64,000 nucleotides of DNA from Halomarina salina (GTDB taxonomy: Archaea > Halobacteriota > Halobacteria > Halobacteriales > Haloarculaceae). The position numbers and the translations under genes were made by a program. The first letter of the stretch is position 1. Each line of letters opens with the position of its first letter. The notes under the pieces are model-generated. The model saw only the letters and a list, made by a program, of their open reading frames with translations, was not told where the DNA came from and did not search any database. This document shows, piece by piece, positions 34,310-42,777 of the stretch. The stretch lies in contig NZ_JALLGW010000002.1 of the NCBI RefSeq assembly GCF_023074835.1, forward strand, positions 310,001 through 374,000, read 5' to 3'.

Positions 34310-34516
34310 TCAGCGGTGTTCTGGAGGTGTTCGTGTGCCTGAGGAGCGGGAAGACTCACCGACGCTCGTGCTGTCTCGACGGCTCCGAAGCGCCGCTACG
34401 GGGAGGTCGGTCCGGTCGTGGAGGGACTCGGCGTCGTCGCTACCGGTTCTCTCGGACGCCTGCAGGTCTCCCACCATGGCGTGCAGCGAGCGTTCGGCGT
34501 CTGTCAGTTCCGACAT
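34310..34516 (-). CDS. Possible small acidic protein
   Basis: A 68-residue frame: MSELTDAERSLHAMVGDL is a plausible helical start, while the tail is Arg/Ser-rich. A GGAG sequence lies 8 nt before the ATG, and a perfect palindrome (34529-34547) lies just upstream, which could regulate it. No family is recognised. The call rests on the ribosome site and the acidic N-terminus. Confidence 0.4.
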   Translation of the reverse strand: MSELTDAERSLHAMVGDLQASERTGSDDAESLHDRTDLPVAALRSRRDSTSVGESSRSSGTRTPPEHR

Positions 34517-34528
34517 CGGTGAGGCTCC

Positions 34529-34547
34529 GTGTGCAACGGGTGCACAC
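34529..34547. promoter_or_regulatory. Perfect 7-bp-arm palindrome, possible operator
   Basis: GTGTGCA and TGCACAC are separated by 5 nt. It lies 13 nt upstream of the small minus-strand gene and in the gap before YchF's 3' end. The dyad is the size of a dimeric repressor site. Confidence 0.4.
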
Positions 34548-34659
34548 GTATGGAGAAAGCGCGAGAGCAGTCAAAAGCGTATTTCCAACTCTCCCCCAAC
34601 GCTCACCCGAATTGGGTTCGTCCGGCCCGAGTGTCACCCGCCCGTGTGAGCCGTGACGG

Positions 34660-35841
34660 CTACGACGCCGTCGAGACGATCTTCACCACGTCGCCCTCCT
34701 CCAGTTCGTGGTCCTCGCCGATGCGACGGTTCTCGCGGGCGTCGACGGCGTGGAGGTAGCCGTCACCGATGTCGGTGTGGACGGCGAACGCGAGGTCCGT
34801 CGGCGTCGACCCGCGCGGGAGGAGGAAGGCGTCCGGGAGGACGTTGCCCTGTCCGTCGGTCCACTTCGACTCGTTCTGGACGGGATAGGCGGTGAAGTGG
34901 TCGAGGAAGTCGTAGACGGCGGTGTCGAGGGCGGTCTGAACGCCCGTGCCGCCCCACTCTGTCATCACCTCGCGGATCTGTTCGAGGCCGCGCTCCTGCT
35001 GGGCGGAGAGGTCGCCCGTGATGGCGAAGTCCTCGTCGCCGGGGTCGTAGTCGACGAGACCGGACTTGCCAGCCTGCCGGAGGGCCAGTTCGCCCTCGGC
35101 GGTGGCGGGGACGACGACGTCGGCGGCCTCCCGGAGTCGGGCGAGGTTCTCCGCGGGTGCGACGTCGGCCTTGTTGGCGACGACGATGATGGGCTTCGAG
35201 CGCTGGCGCAGGTCGCGGGCGAGGCGTTCGCGGTCCGCGTCGTCCCACTGGATGGGGTCGTCGGGGTACTCGACCGTCCGGAGGGTGGCGGCGACGTCGC
35301 CCTCGCTCGCGCCGATGCCCGTCAGCAGGTCGGTGAGCGCGTCCTCCAGCGAGAACTCCGGCGAACGGGACTGGCGTTCGACGGACTCCCAGTTGCGCGA
35401 GACGATGCCCGCCAGCCAGAGGTCCATCTCCTCCTCGACGAAGTCGACGTCCTCGACGGGGTCGTAGCTCCCCACCTCGACCGGTTCGCCCTCGGCGTTC
35501 GTCCCCCCGGAGGCGTCGACGACGTTGAGGATGACGTCGGCGTTCGACAGGGCGTCGAGGAACTGGTTGCCCAGGCCGCGCCCCTCGTGTGCGCCGGGGA
35601 CGAGACCCGCCACGTCGAGCAACTCGATGGGGACGTAGCGTTTCCCGTCGTGGCAGTGTTCGTTGCCACAGCGCTCGTCGAGGGCGAGACAGGGGCAGTC
35701 CGTCCGGACGTAGCTGACCCCCCGGTTCGGGTCGATGGTCGTGAACGGGTAGTTGCCCACGTCGACGTCCGCGAGCGTCGCCGCCCGGTAGAACGTGGAC
35801 TTGCCGGCGTTGGGCTTGCCCGCCAGCGCGACAGAGAGCAT
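34660..35841 (-). CDS. ychF: Redox-regulated P-loop ATPase/GTPase YchF (OLA1 family)
   Basis: A 393-residue Obg-family P-loop protein. The Walker A is [10 protein letters not shown] near residue 8, switch II is [14 protein letters not shown], and the nucleotide base motif is NKAD. The C-terminal TGS-like domain is seen in [21 protein letters not shown] Cys-rich insert ([15 protein letters not shown]) follows the Walker A region; archaeal YchF members have such a stretch. YchF binds ribosomes and prefers ATP. The ATG at 35841 is used, because the upstream frame is not conserved-looking. Confidence 0.94.
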   Translation of the reverse strand: MLSVALAGKPNAGKSTFYRAATLADVDVGNYPFTTIDPNRGVSYVRTDCPCLALDERCGNEHCHDGKRYVPIELLDVAGLVPGAHEGRGLGNQFLDALSNADVILNVVDASGGTNAEGEPVEVGSYDPVEDVDFVEEEMDLWLAGIVSRNWESVERQSRSPEFSLEDALTDLLTGIGASEGDVAATLRTVEYPDDPIQWDDADRERLARDLRQRSKPIIVVANKADVAPAENLARLREAADVVVPATAEGELALRQAGKSGLVDYDPGDEDFAITGDLSAQQERGLEQIREVMTEWGGTGVQTALDTAVYDFLDHFTAYPVQNESKWTDGQGNVLPDAFLLPRGSTPTDLAFAVHTDIGDGYLHAVDARENRRIGEDHELEEGDVVKIVSTAS

Positions 35842-36004
35842 ATACCATCCACCACCGCTACCGCGGCCCCTGTGCCTTTCGGTCACTCGGTCGGGAACCC
35901 GACCAGTTCGTCTCGCCGACCTCTTCGCGACGCGGACCGACTGGCACGCCGTCACGTCTTATTCTCGATATAGAACTAATTTAATTATCTTGCTGTGAAC
36001 CCTA

Positions 36005-36013
36005 GATTTACTA
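36005..36013 (+). promoter_or_regulatory. TATA-like box of the subtilase gene in an AT-rich segment
   Basis: GATTTACTA lies about 32 nt before the ATG at 36042. It closes an unusually AT-rich stretch (about 35958-36000), which suggests a strong or regulated promoter. Confidence 0.5.
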
Positions 36014-36041
36014 ACGTGTGGGAGTTGGAACAGGACGTTCC

Positions 36042-37232
36042 ATGTCGAGAGAACACACGACACGGCGGACGGTGCTCAAGACCATCGGTGCCGGTGCGGC
36101 AGGGACAGGACTCCTCGGAACGGCCAGTGCCGAGGCGGCCGACCGCGGGAACTTCGTGGTCGGCGTGACGGAGGGGAAGAACCTCGGGTTCGTCCGTGAC
36201 CAGGCGAACAGCGTGAAGCGCGAGCTACACTTCGGCCGCCAGGGGAAGGCGGTCGCGGGGAACTTCGCGCAAGCGGCTATCAACGGGCTCCTGAACAACC
36301 CGCACGTCCGGTACATCGAACCGGACGGACAGATGCACGCAATCGCTCAGTCGACGCCGTGGGGCATCGACCGGGTGGACGCGGACGTGGCCCACGACAA
36401 CGGGTCGACCGGCGAGGGCGCGGACGTCGCCATCGTCGACACGGGCATCGACTCGGACCACCCCGACCTGCAGGCGAACCTCGGCGAGGGCGTCGCCGTC
36501 ACCGGCTGTGGCGACGGCGGGTTCACCTGCTTCTTCTCCGGCAACGACAACACCTGTAACGAGGCGTGGGACGACGACAACGACCACGGCACGCACTGCG
36601 CGGGCATCGCCAACGCGGTGAACAACTCGGAGGGCGTCGTCGGCGTGTCGACGCAGGCGACGCTCCACGCGGTCAAGGTGCTCGACTGTGCGGGGTCCGG
36701 CGCGTTCTCGGACATCGCGGCCGGTATCGAAGCCGTCGCCGACAACGGCTGGGACGTCGCCAGCATGAGCCTCGGCGCGGACTCCGGCTCCCAGACGGTG
36801 AAGGACGCCTGCCAGTACGCCGCCGACGAGGGCGTGTTCCTCGTCGCCGCGGCGGGCAACTCCGGGCCGTGTTCGGACTGCGTCGGCTACCCCGCGGCCT
36901 ACGACACCGTGATGGCCGTCTCGTCGACGAACGAGAGCGACGGCCTCTCGGAGTTCTCCTCGACCGGTCCAGAAGTCGAGATAGCGGCCCCGGGGAGCAA
37001 CATTAACTCGACCGTCCCCGGCGGCTACGCGGAGTTCTCCGGCACCTCGATGGCCTGTCCGCACGTCGCCGGCGCGGCGGGACAGCTCATCGCCGACGGG
37101 TCCAGCGCGAGTGGAACGCGCACGCAACTGAAGGACACCGCCGAGGACGTCGGCCTCGCCGAGAACGAGAGCGGGTCGGGACTGCTCGACGTCGCCGCCT
37201 CGCTCGGCTACGACTCCTCCGACAGTACGTAA
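36042..37232 (+). CDS. Tat-exported subtilisin-like serine protease (S8, halolysin-like)
   Basis: A 396-residue exported protease. The Tat signal is TTRRTVLKTIGAG (residues 6-18), cut after about residue 33. An I9-type propeptide (about 35-100) ends before the mature domain at about 103. The catalytic triad is D133 (VDTGID), H182 (HGTH) and S336 (GTSMACP), with oxyanion N273. Several Cys pairs in the mature domain may form disulfides. Unlike classical halolysins it has no C-terminal extension. It stands alone behind an AT-rich promoter. Confidence 0.94.
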   Translation: MSREHTTRRTVLKTIGAGAAGTGLLGTASAEAADRGNFVVGVTEGKNLGFVRDQANSVKRELHFGRQGKAVAGNFAQAAINGLLNNPHVRYIEPDGQMHAIAQSTPWGIDRVDADVAHDNGSTGEGADVAIVDTGIDSDHPDLQANLGEGVAVTGCGDGGFTCFFSGNDNTCNEAWDDDNDHGTHCAGIANAVNNSEGVVGVSTQATLHAVKVLDCAGSGAFSDIAAGIEAVADNGWDVASMSLGADSGSQTVKDACQYAADEGVFLVAAAGNSGPCSDCVGYPAAYDTVMAVSSTNESDGLSEFSSTGPEVEIAAPGSNINSTVPGGYAEFSGTSMACPHVAGAAGQLIADGSSASGTRTQLKDTAEDVGLAENESGSGLLDVAASLGYDSSDST

Positions 37233-37751
37233 TCGCTCGCCGCCGCATCGCTGGTCCCCCGTCCGCTACTCTGTGCGCGCCACGTTGGCTGTCGATGGTA
37301 CCGGCGAACGGCCACTCTGCACCGCGTACTACGAGAGCACGCTCGGTACTGTGCCGACCCGATGACCTCGTACCGCGAACCTTTCACGCTGGGATACAGG
37401 AACACGAGAACAACAGCGTCTATTTGATATCTGGTCCGGCATGGTATGCCATGAACAGCGGATATAGCCACCGCAGGAGTGGTTGCGGTTGGACTCGCTC
37501 ACCCAGACCGCTCGGAACTGTGTGGGGACGACAGTGAAGGTGGAAGCGGTTCCCGGCACGCGCCGGGCGAGTGAGTCCGGCTACGCGACAGCCATCGCGT
37601 GCCTCTGACAGCCCAGACGTGCTGTCGCGTAGCCCTCAACTCATCGAGGCGAGAACGGCATCTCAGCCGTGTATCGGTAGCGGTGCATCGATCCGGTGCA
37701 ACGCTAACGCGCCGAATCGATAGACCTGGCCGAACGAGAGCCGCGCGTGTC
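37233..37751. other. Gene-free stretch after the subtilase
   Basis: The open frames here overlap one another and look random. The only structure I see is an inverted repeat at 37579-37634. Confidence 0.5.
37579..37634. repeat. Perfect 14-bp inverted repeat, 28-nt loop
   Basis: Arms are at 37579-37592 and 37621-37634 (GGCTACGCGACAGC and its reverse complement). No T-run follows, so it is not an obvious terminator. Confidence 0.7.
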
Positions 37752-37928
37752 TCAGTCTCGAGTCGGCTCGACGTCGGTTATCACGACGTCGTACCGTCTC
37801 CTGTCGGTCGTTTCGATGTCGTAGCCACCCCGGACGTCGACGGTGGTCGATTCTGCGGTGTCTATCAGTCGGGTCAGTGCCTCGGCGAACGCCTCGTCGC
37901 TGTCGATGGTCTTCGTTGAGTCGAACAT
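37752..37928 (-). CDS. Tiny HalOD1-like protein, relative of the gene at 38225
   Basis: A 58-residue protein from the ATG at 37928. Its core, FAEALTRLIDTAESTTVDV then GGYDI and YDVVITDV, has one amphipathic helix followed by two strands, the size and layout of HalOD1-like output domains. It shares the pattern helix - V(D/S)V - (G) - W/Y - Y(D/E)VVI with the divergent gene at 38225, so the two are probably distant paralogues. An AGAGGCG sequence precedes the start. Function unknown. Confidence 0.6.
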   Translation of the reverse strand: MFDSTKTIDSDEAFAEALTRLIDTAESTTVDVRGGYDIETTDRRRYDVVITDVEPTRD

Positions 37929-38224
37929 TGGACGCCTCTGAACGAGCAATCCGCGATTCAGGGGCAGTTCACAGCAGAGTCGGTCTCCAAGGGGAATGCC
38001 ACGGTCGCCAGGAACCGTGAGTCAATCGTCCACTTCGAAGTGGAAGGTGAACGTACATAAGTTCGCGGCATGGTGTGTAATTGCATGCCACTTCAGGCGG
38101 TGAGTACTCACGCAATCAGACGACCCCCGATGAGAGGCGTGGGTGGCGATAGAATGTCAGGATCCCTTCGAGATCAATGCCAAGAGTACATGAACCCCGG
38201 CGAGAAACAGCGTTGTGAGAGGAC

Positions 38225-38482
38225 ATGACGGGGAACGACGACGACGCTGCGAGTTCAGTCGAGGAACAGCGGGTGGGGACAGCAGATACGACGACTCGAC
38301 GTCCGTCGGTAGGCGATAGGGCCACGTTCGCGAGTCGGTTGAGCGCGCTCGTTCGTGCTGCTAGGGCCAGCGGCGTGAGTGTCGACGGTCGATGGACCAT
38401 CTCGTCCTACGAGGTCGTCATCAGTGGTCAGCAGGTGACCATCCTCGACGCCGAGGAGTCGGCGGGCAGCGACGCCAACTGA
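38225..38482 (+). CDS. Tiny HalOD1-like protein, relative of the gene at 37752
   Basis: An 85-residue protein with a polar, disordered first 30 residues. It then has SRLSALVRAARASGVSVDG, WTISSYEVVI and QQVTILD: a helix followed by three short strands, as in its divergent neighbour. A GAGAGGA ribosome site lies just before the ATG. These small domains are usually found as separate proteins or at the end of haloarchaeal signalling proteins. No partner is adjacent here apart from the paralogue. Confidence 0.62.
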   Translation: MTGNDDDAASSVEEQRVGTADTTTRRPSVGDRATFASRLSALVRAARASGVSVDGRWTISSYEVVISGQQVTILDAEESAGSDAN

Positions 38483-38569
38483 ACGGCTCACCGATACACG
38501 CACGCTCTCAGTCTAGCAGTTGGTCTCCTCGGACGCAGTTCGAAGCTGCCGTGTCGCAGAACCAGCCCG

Positions 38570-39523
38570 TCACTCTATCTCGCGAGCGAACTCGCGGACG
38601 ATGGACATCTCGCCGCGGGCGCGAATCGCGCCGTCGACGGCGGCGTCGTCGTGCAGCGAGAGGTCCTCGCAGGCGACGTCGCCCAGCACCTCCGCGCCGG
38701 GGGCGATGCGGACCGTCCCGCGACGCGTCGTGAGGTCGCCGTGGATGCGCGTCCCCTCGCCGACGGTGATGTCCCCCTTCGCGCGGAGACTGCCGAACAC
38801 GTTGTTGTCCTCGCCGAGTTCGAGCGACTCGGCGCGCAGGTTGCCGTGGATGCGACAGTCGTCGCCGACGACGGCGGGCGTCGAGACCCGCCACGCGTCG
38901 TCCGAGACGCTCGCTCCCCGCGGGATGACGAGCGGTCGAACCACGTCGTCGGCGTCGTCTGTATCGTCCGCCACGTCGCCGGTAGCCTCGCCATCCTCGT
39001 CGTTCTCGGCGTCACCGGCGTCGCTCTCCTCGCCCGACCCCTCTTCGGGGTCGTCGGGGAGCAGTTCGTTGGCGGCGTCCTGGGCGGCCTCCTCCTCGCC
39101 GATGCGCAGGAGGTGCGAGAGGTAGACGAAGAAGAACGTGATGGTCGGCATCGGGTTGCGGATGACGATCCAGCCGTTGGCCTCGAAGCCCCGGTCGATG
39201 TCGACGTCGTCGCCGATGTCGAGGTCGCCCGAGACCATCAACTGCCCGCCGATGTGGGTTCGCTCGCCGATGTAGGCGTCCTCGCCGACGAGGACGTTCC
39301 CGGCGACCTCACACCACATGTCGAGACGGCAGTCGGCCTCGGCCTCGATGTCGCCGCCGAAGGTGACGCGTTCGCCAGCGACGACGCCTCGCCCGCGGAC
39401 CCCGAACTCGACGGTGGACTGTCCCCCGACGACGACGTCTCCCGCCGTCACCAGGTCGCGTTCCTCGACGGTCGTCCCGTCGGGGATGGCGAGTCGGTCG
39501 AGCGGGTCCGAACGGAGCGGCAC
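38570..39523 (-). CDS. Bactofilin-like polymer-forming protein
   Basis: A 317-residue protein made of beta-helix-like short repeats: GDVVVGGQSTVEFGV, EVAGNVLVGEDAYIGE and later GSLRAKGDITVGEG, each a six-residue turn with small residues at corners. A single hydrophobic patch (TITFFFVYLSHLL, about 124-136) and a long acidic linker (about 148-190) split two helix blocks. Bactofilins polymerise without nucleotide and shape cells; haloarchaeal relatives affect cell shape. A membrane-binding role for the patch is inferred. Confidence 0.82.
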   Translation of the reverse strand: MPLRSDPLDRLAIPDGTTVEERDLVTAGDVVVGGQSTVEFGVRGRGVVAGERVTFGGDIEAEADCRLDMWCEVAGNVLVGEDAYIGERTHIGGQLMVSGDLDIGDDVDIDRGFEANGWIVIRNPMPTITFFFVYLSHLLRIGEEEAAQDAANELLPDDPEEGSGEESDAGDAENDEDGEATGDVADDTDDADDVVRPLVIPRGASVSDDAWRVSTPAVVGDDCRIHGNLRAESLELGEDNNVFGSLRAKGDITVGEGTRIHGDLTTRRGTVRIAPGAEVLGDVACEDLSLHDDAAVDGAIRARGEMSIVREFAREIE

Positions 39524-39644
39524 GGCTACCCGTTACCCTGCCCCGTAATAAATTCACGGCGAACGTCTGACGCACGTCTGACGGCGCGAGCAGCGAAGTC
39601 ACTGGAGCGGTGAAGCTTTGGCGTCCGGGCGCTCAGGAGGTGAC

Positions 39645-39842
39645 ATGACCGTTCTGTCGTTCGACGACTCGGGCGTCGACGTGGTCTACGAGGGGACCGA
39701 GTTCCGACTGGAGAAGACGCTCGTCGAGGACGCCATCGGAAAGGACTACCCCGACGTCACCGACCACGAGGTGCTGAACATCGTCGAGGAGGACCCGAAC
39801 CCGACCGGCGAACCGCGACGCATCGCCGACATCGTGAACTGA
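39645..39842 (+). CDS. Small DUF5800-type protein
   Basis: A 65-residue acidic protein beginning MTVLSFDDSGVDVVYEG. Its middle is FRLEKTLVEDAIGKDYPDV, and it ends RIADIVN. It resembles the DUF5800 family of haloarchaea (recalled, unchecked). An AGGAGGTGA ribosome site directly precedes the ATG, an unusually complete Shine-Dalgarno match among mostly leaderless neighbours. Function unknown; it is divergent from the bactofilin. Confidence 0.78.
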   Translation: MTVLSFDDSGVDVVYEGTEFRLEKTLVEDAIGKDYPDVTDHEVLNIVEEDPNPTGEPRRIADIVN

Positions 39843-39921
39843 GTCGGCGGTACTCGTCGTCCACACGAATCGAACCGTCGACAGCGATAGACCTTTGCGA
39901 CCGACGCGCACACGAGTTCGC

Positions 39922-40068
39922 ATGGAACTTCCCGAGCGGTTCGCCGCCTACGAGCACCCGACGTGGCTCACCGCCGTCGCCACCGCGCTCAGTTACGGCC
40001 TCATCCTCGCGGCGATGACCGTCGTCCTGTTCGTGGTGCCCTACATCGTCTTCATGCAACTGGGCTGA
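39922..40068 (+). CDS. Small one-helix membrane protein (48 residues)
   Basis: From the ATG at 39922, a 48-residue protein with a polar 14-residue head (ELPERFAAYEHPTW) and a long hydrophobic segment YGLILAAMTVVLFVVPYIVF that spans the membrane once. A TATA-like GATAGACC lies about 40 nt upstream. Similar tiny membrane proteins recur near haloarchaeal oxidase genes (recalled as DUF7550 type). It may be a small oxidase-associated subunit; this is position-based. Confidence 0.65.
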   Translation: MELPERFAAYEHPTWLTAVATALSYGLILAAMTVVLFVVPYIVFMQLG

Positions 40069-40128
40069 CTGTCGACGACCGACCCACGACCGACGGCTGA
40101 CCACGACCGAGGGTCGGCCGGGCGTCGC

Positions 40129-40413
40129 TCAGAACGCGAGGTTGACGACGGCCCAGAGCAGCAGGAACCCGAAGTAGACGACCACCAGCGCCAGCAGCGC
40201 CTTCAGCCGGAACTTCCGCAGTTCCGCGTCCTCCTCCTCGAGCGCCGCCGCGTACGCGGCGCGCTGCTCGTCGTCAATCGACTCGGGGTGGTCCACGCCG
40301 TAGTGGAGCGCGAGGAACTGCTCGCGGGCGAACGGTCGGCCGCAGTACTCGCAGTCGAACGTCTCCGTGTCCGTGACCACCGTCTCCCACGGCTCGGCCG
40401 TGTCGGCGCTCAC
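40129..40413 (-). CDS. C2H2-type zinc-finger protein with C-terminal membrane helix
   Basis: A 94-residue protein with a GTG start at 40413. The zinc finger is CEYCGRPF then LALHYGVDH (Cys-x2-Cys, His-x4-His). A charged helix follows, and the last 25 residues form a membrane anchor (LLALVVVYFGFLLLWAVVNL). The start overlaps the end of the upstream membrane gene as GTGA, so they are coupled. I recall it as DUF7410-type. A role in oxidase assembly is only a guess from the location. Confidence 0.8.
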   Translation of the reverse strand: MSADTAEPWETVVTDTETFDCEYCGRPFAREQFLALHYGVDHPESIDDEQRAAYAAALEEEDAELRKFRLKALLALVVVYFGFLLLWAVVNLAF

Positions 40414-41816
40414 AGGAACGGCACCTCGATGGACGGCTGGGAGACGATGAGCAGGCTGGTCATCGTGTAGGCTATCATCACCGCCGTGAGCGGGTACTGG
40501 CTTCGAATCGCCTGCAGGCGACCCGGGAACAGGTCGAACGCCGTCGCGTGTGCGACCCAGATGGCCAGCACGTGTCCGAGCAGGACGAACGCCAGGCCCA
40601 CGCCGCCGAACCACGTCGGGAGGACGGCGACCAGCGGCTGTGGCGGGGACAGCGGGTTCGTCAGCGCGCCGACGAGCGACGGCGACAGCGAGAGGAAGTA
40701 GCCGAGGTAGTGGGCGACGTGGTAGCCGGCGGCGATGGCGAGCAGCGACGGTGCGAACTGTCGCGCGAGTTCGTCGGTGGTGAGCAACGAGTCCGCGTAC
40801 CGCCTGCCGTAGCGCGCGGCGAGTCGGTAGGCACCGTAGAACAGGCCGAACCCGACGACGAGCGCGAGCGGGTAGAGCAGGTGTGCCGGGACGCCCGCGT
40901 CGTACAGCGGGGTGGCGAGGGTGCGCCACGCGGGCGTCGCGACGAACCCGTCGTAGGTGGTCACCCAGAGCAGTGCGACGACGAACGCGACGTCGCCGCG
41001 GTGGATGAGCCAGTCGGCGTCGGAGAGCGCCGCGCCCGGCCACCGGGCGCGGATGCGACCGGCCTCCGAGGAGAGCGGGGCGACCTGCCCGTACGCCGCG
41101 AACACCCGCGAGATGGGGTCGACCGTCTCGAACCACGTCTCTGCGCCGAACACGACCGCACCGACGAGCGTGCCGACGGTGTAGACGAGGACGACGTCCG
41201 CGAGCAGCGTCGGGTCGTCGGCCAGCGGACTGACCACCTCGACCCAGACGAACACGAGCAGGAAGCCGACGCTCGGCCACGCACCCAGTCGCTCGGGGTA
41301 CGGCCGGTCGAGCGACGGCAGGACGCTCGCTATCGTGCGCCACGGGTTGACGACGGGCCACGTGTTCCCGACGAGGTACGTCGTCATCGTGTAGCCCGCC
41401 CACCAGCCGGCCCAGACCAGCACCACGCCGAGGTTCGCCAGCGGGTCGCGGGGGCCGACGTAGCCGACGGCGAGGACGGCGAGCAACCCGAGCACCCCGA
41501 CGACACGCCCGGCGAGGACGAGCGCGCGCGTCGGCGAGCCGAGTCCCCGGCGCTCGTCGTGGATCGCCCGGATGAGGTCGCGGTCGGTGACGAAACTCGC
41601 CAGTAGGAACGACGCGCCGACGGCACCACCGCCGGTGAGGAGGACGAGCCACCGCGGGACCGAGAGGTTCTGTCGCGTCCCGCCGAGCGAGCCACCGTGG
41701 GCGAGGGCCGTCCCGACGAGGGCGACCAGCGCGGTGAGGGCGGCGAGGGCGGCGAGGGCGACCCGGCGCGTCCGGACCGCGCGGCTGAGACGTCCCGGCG
41801 GGGCGGGTCCGTTCAT
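40410..41816 (-). CDS. Twelve-helix-like integral membrane protein
   Basis: A 468-residue protein with about eleven to twelve hydrophobic helices. Helices contain VGPRDPLANLGVVLVWAGWWAG, NTWPVVNPWRTIAS and ADWLIHRGDVAFVV. Many conserved-looking Trp and His residues line the helices, but no known cofactor motif is seen. The ATG at 41816 is used; an in-frame start at 41867 would add 17 residues. It is coupled to the zinc-finger gene and is divergent from oxidase subunit III. The function is unknown; the setting suggests a respiratory or metal-handling role. Confidence 0.78.
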   Translation of the reverse strand: MNGPAPPGRLSRAVRTRRVALAALAALTALVALVGTALAHGGSLGGTRQNLSVPRWLVLLTGGGAVGASFLLASFVTDRDLIRAIHDERRGLGSPTRALVLAGRVVGVLGLLAVLAVGYVGPRDPLANLGVVLVWAGWWAGYTMTTYLVGNTWPVVNPWRTIASVLPSLDRPYPERLGAWPSVGFLLVFVWVEVVSPLADDPTLLADVVLVYTVGTLVGAVVFGAETWFETVDPISRVFAAYGQVAPLSSEAGRIRARWPGAALSDADWLIHRGDVAFVVALLWVTTYDGFVATPAWRTLATPLYDAGVPAHLLYPLALVVGFGLFYGAYRLAARYGRRYADSLLTTDELARQFAPSLLAIAAGYHVAHYLGYFLSLSPSLVGALTNPLSPPQPLVAVLPTWFGGVGLAFVLLGHVLAIWVAHATAFDLFPGRLQAIRSQYPLTAVMIAYTMTSLLIVSQPSIEVPFL

Positions 41817-41871
41817 GGGTTCGGGTAGGGTCAGCCCCGTGGAGTCGTTTTCGTCTCGCGCCGCCACCGTT

Positions 41872-41907
41872 TTGGGAGGGCTTTTGTCCCTCCGCTTGGT
41901 ACCGAGT
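41872..41907. promoter_or_regulatory. Divergent control region with GGAGGG/CCCTCC hairpin
   Basis: GGGAGGG and its reverse complement flank a CTTTTGT loop in the gap between the divergent subunit III and membrane-protein genes. It overlaps the TATA-like CTTTTG and may be a regulatory site. Confidence 0.4.
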
Positions 41908-41910
41908 CCT

Positions 41911-42777
41911 ATGGCGACTGAAGAATCGGACGACCACGGCGGACACGGTCACCACCTGCCCGCCGTCGAGGACTGGCCTCGCGGCTTCGGCGAGGCGAGC
42001 TGGTGGCCGTTCGTCACGGCCATCGGAGCAGCGGGGTTCTACATCGGTGCTGCGCTGTTCCTCCTCGGCACCGGCGACCAACCCATGATCGGCTCGATGG
42101 TCGGGCCGATCGTGTTCATCGCCGCGACGGTCGTCTTCCTCGTCGGGTTGTACGGCTGGCTCTACCACGCGTTCATCGTGAGCTTCTGGGAGGGAGAGGC
42201 GACAGAACACGGCAGTAGCGGTCTCAGGTTGGCGATGATACTGTTCCTCGGGACCGAGGTGGCGACGTTCGGGGCCGGGTTCGTCTACTACTTCTTCATC
42301 CGCGCGGGCACCTGGCCCCCGACGGGTGCGGAACTCCCCCACCTGCTGGGGTCGCTCGTGCTCATCAACACGGCGCTCCTGGTCGCGAGTTCGTTCACGC
42401 TCCACTACGCGCACGTGGCGCTGCTCAACGACAACCGCTCGCGGTTCATCGGCCTCCTCGTCGCGACGCTCGTGCTCGGCGTCGTCTTCATCGGCGGGCA
42501 GGTGTACGAGTACTACGAGTTTATCGTCCACGAGAACTTCACCCTCACGGAGGGCATCTACGGGTCGGCGTTCTACGGTCTGACCGGTCTGCACGGCCTC
42601 CACGTCACGCTCGGCGCGGTGCTCATCACCATCGTCCTCGTTCGGGCGCTGTTCGGTCAGTACTCCGACGACCGTCACACCTCCGTCTCGACCGTCTCGA
42701 TGTACTGGCACTTCGTCGACGTTGTCTGGATCTTCCTCGTCGTCGTGCTGTACGTCGGCGCGGAACTCACGCTGTAG
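41911..42777 (+). CDS. coxC: Heme-copper oxidase subunit III
   Basis: A 288-residue, seven-helix protein. Typical subunit III features are EASWWPFVTAIG at the start of helix one, FWEGEATEHG, the buried Glu in LFLGTEVATFGAGF, GSLVLINTALLVASSF, TGLHGLHVTLG and SMYWHFVDVVWIFLF-like end with WHF(V)DV. A His-rich polar N-terminus precedes helix one. It supports the oxygen-reducing core. Neither subunit I nor II adjoins it directly; subunit II lies about 0.9 kb away on the opposite strand. Confidence 0.93.
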   Translation: MATEESDDHGGHGHHLPAVEDWPRGFGEASWWPFVTAIGAAGFYIGAALFLLGTGDQPMIGSMVGPIVFIAATVVFLVGLYGWLYHAFIVSFWEGEATEHGSSGLRLAMILFLGTEVATFGAGFVYYFFIRAGTWPPTGAELPHLLGSLVLINTALLVASSFTLHYAHVALLNDNRSRFIGLLVATLVLGVVFIGGQVYEYYEFIVHENFTLTEGIYGSAFYGLTGLHGLHVTLGAVLITIVLVRALFGQYSDDRHTSVSTVSMYWHFVDVVWIFLVVVLYVGAELTL

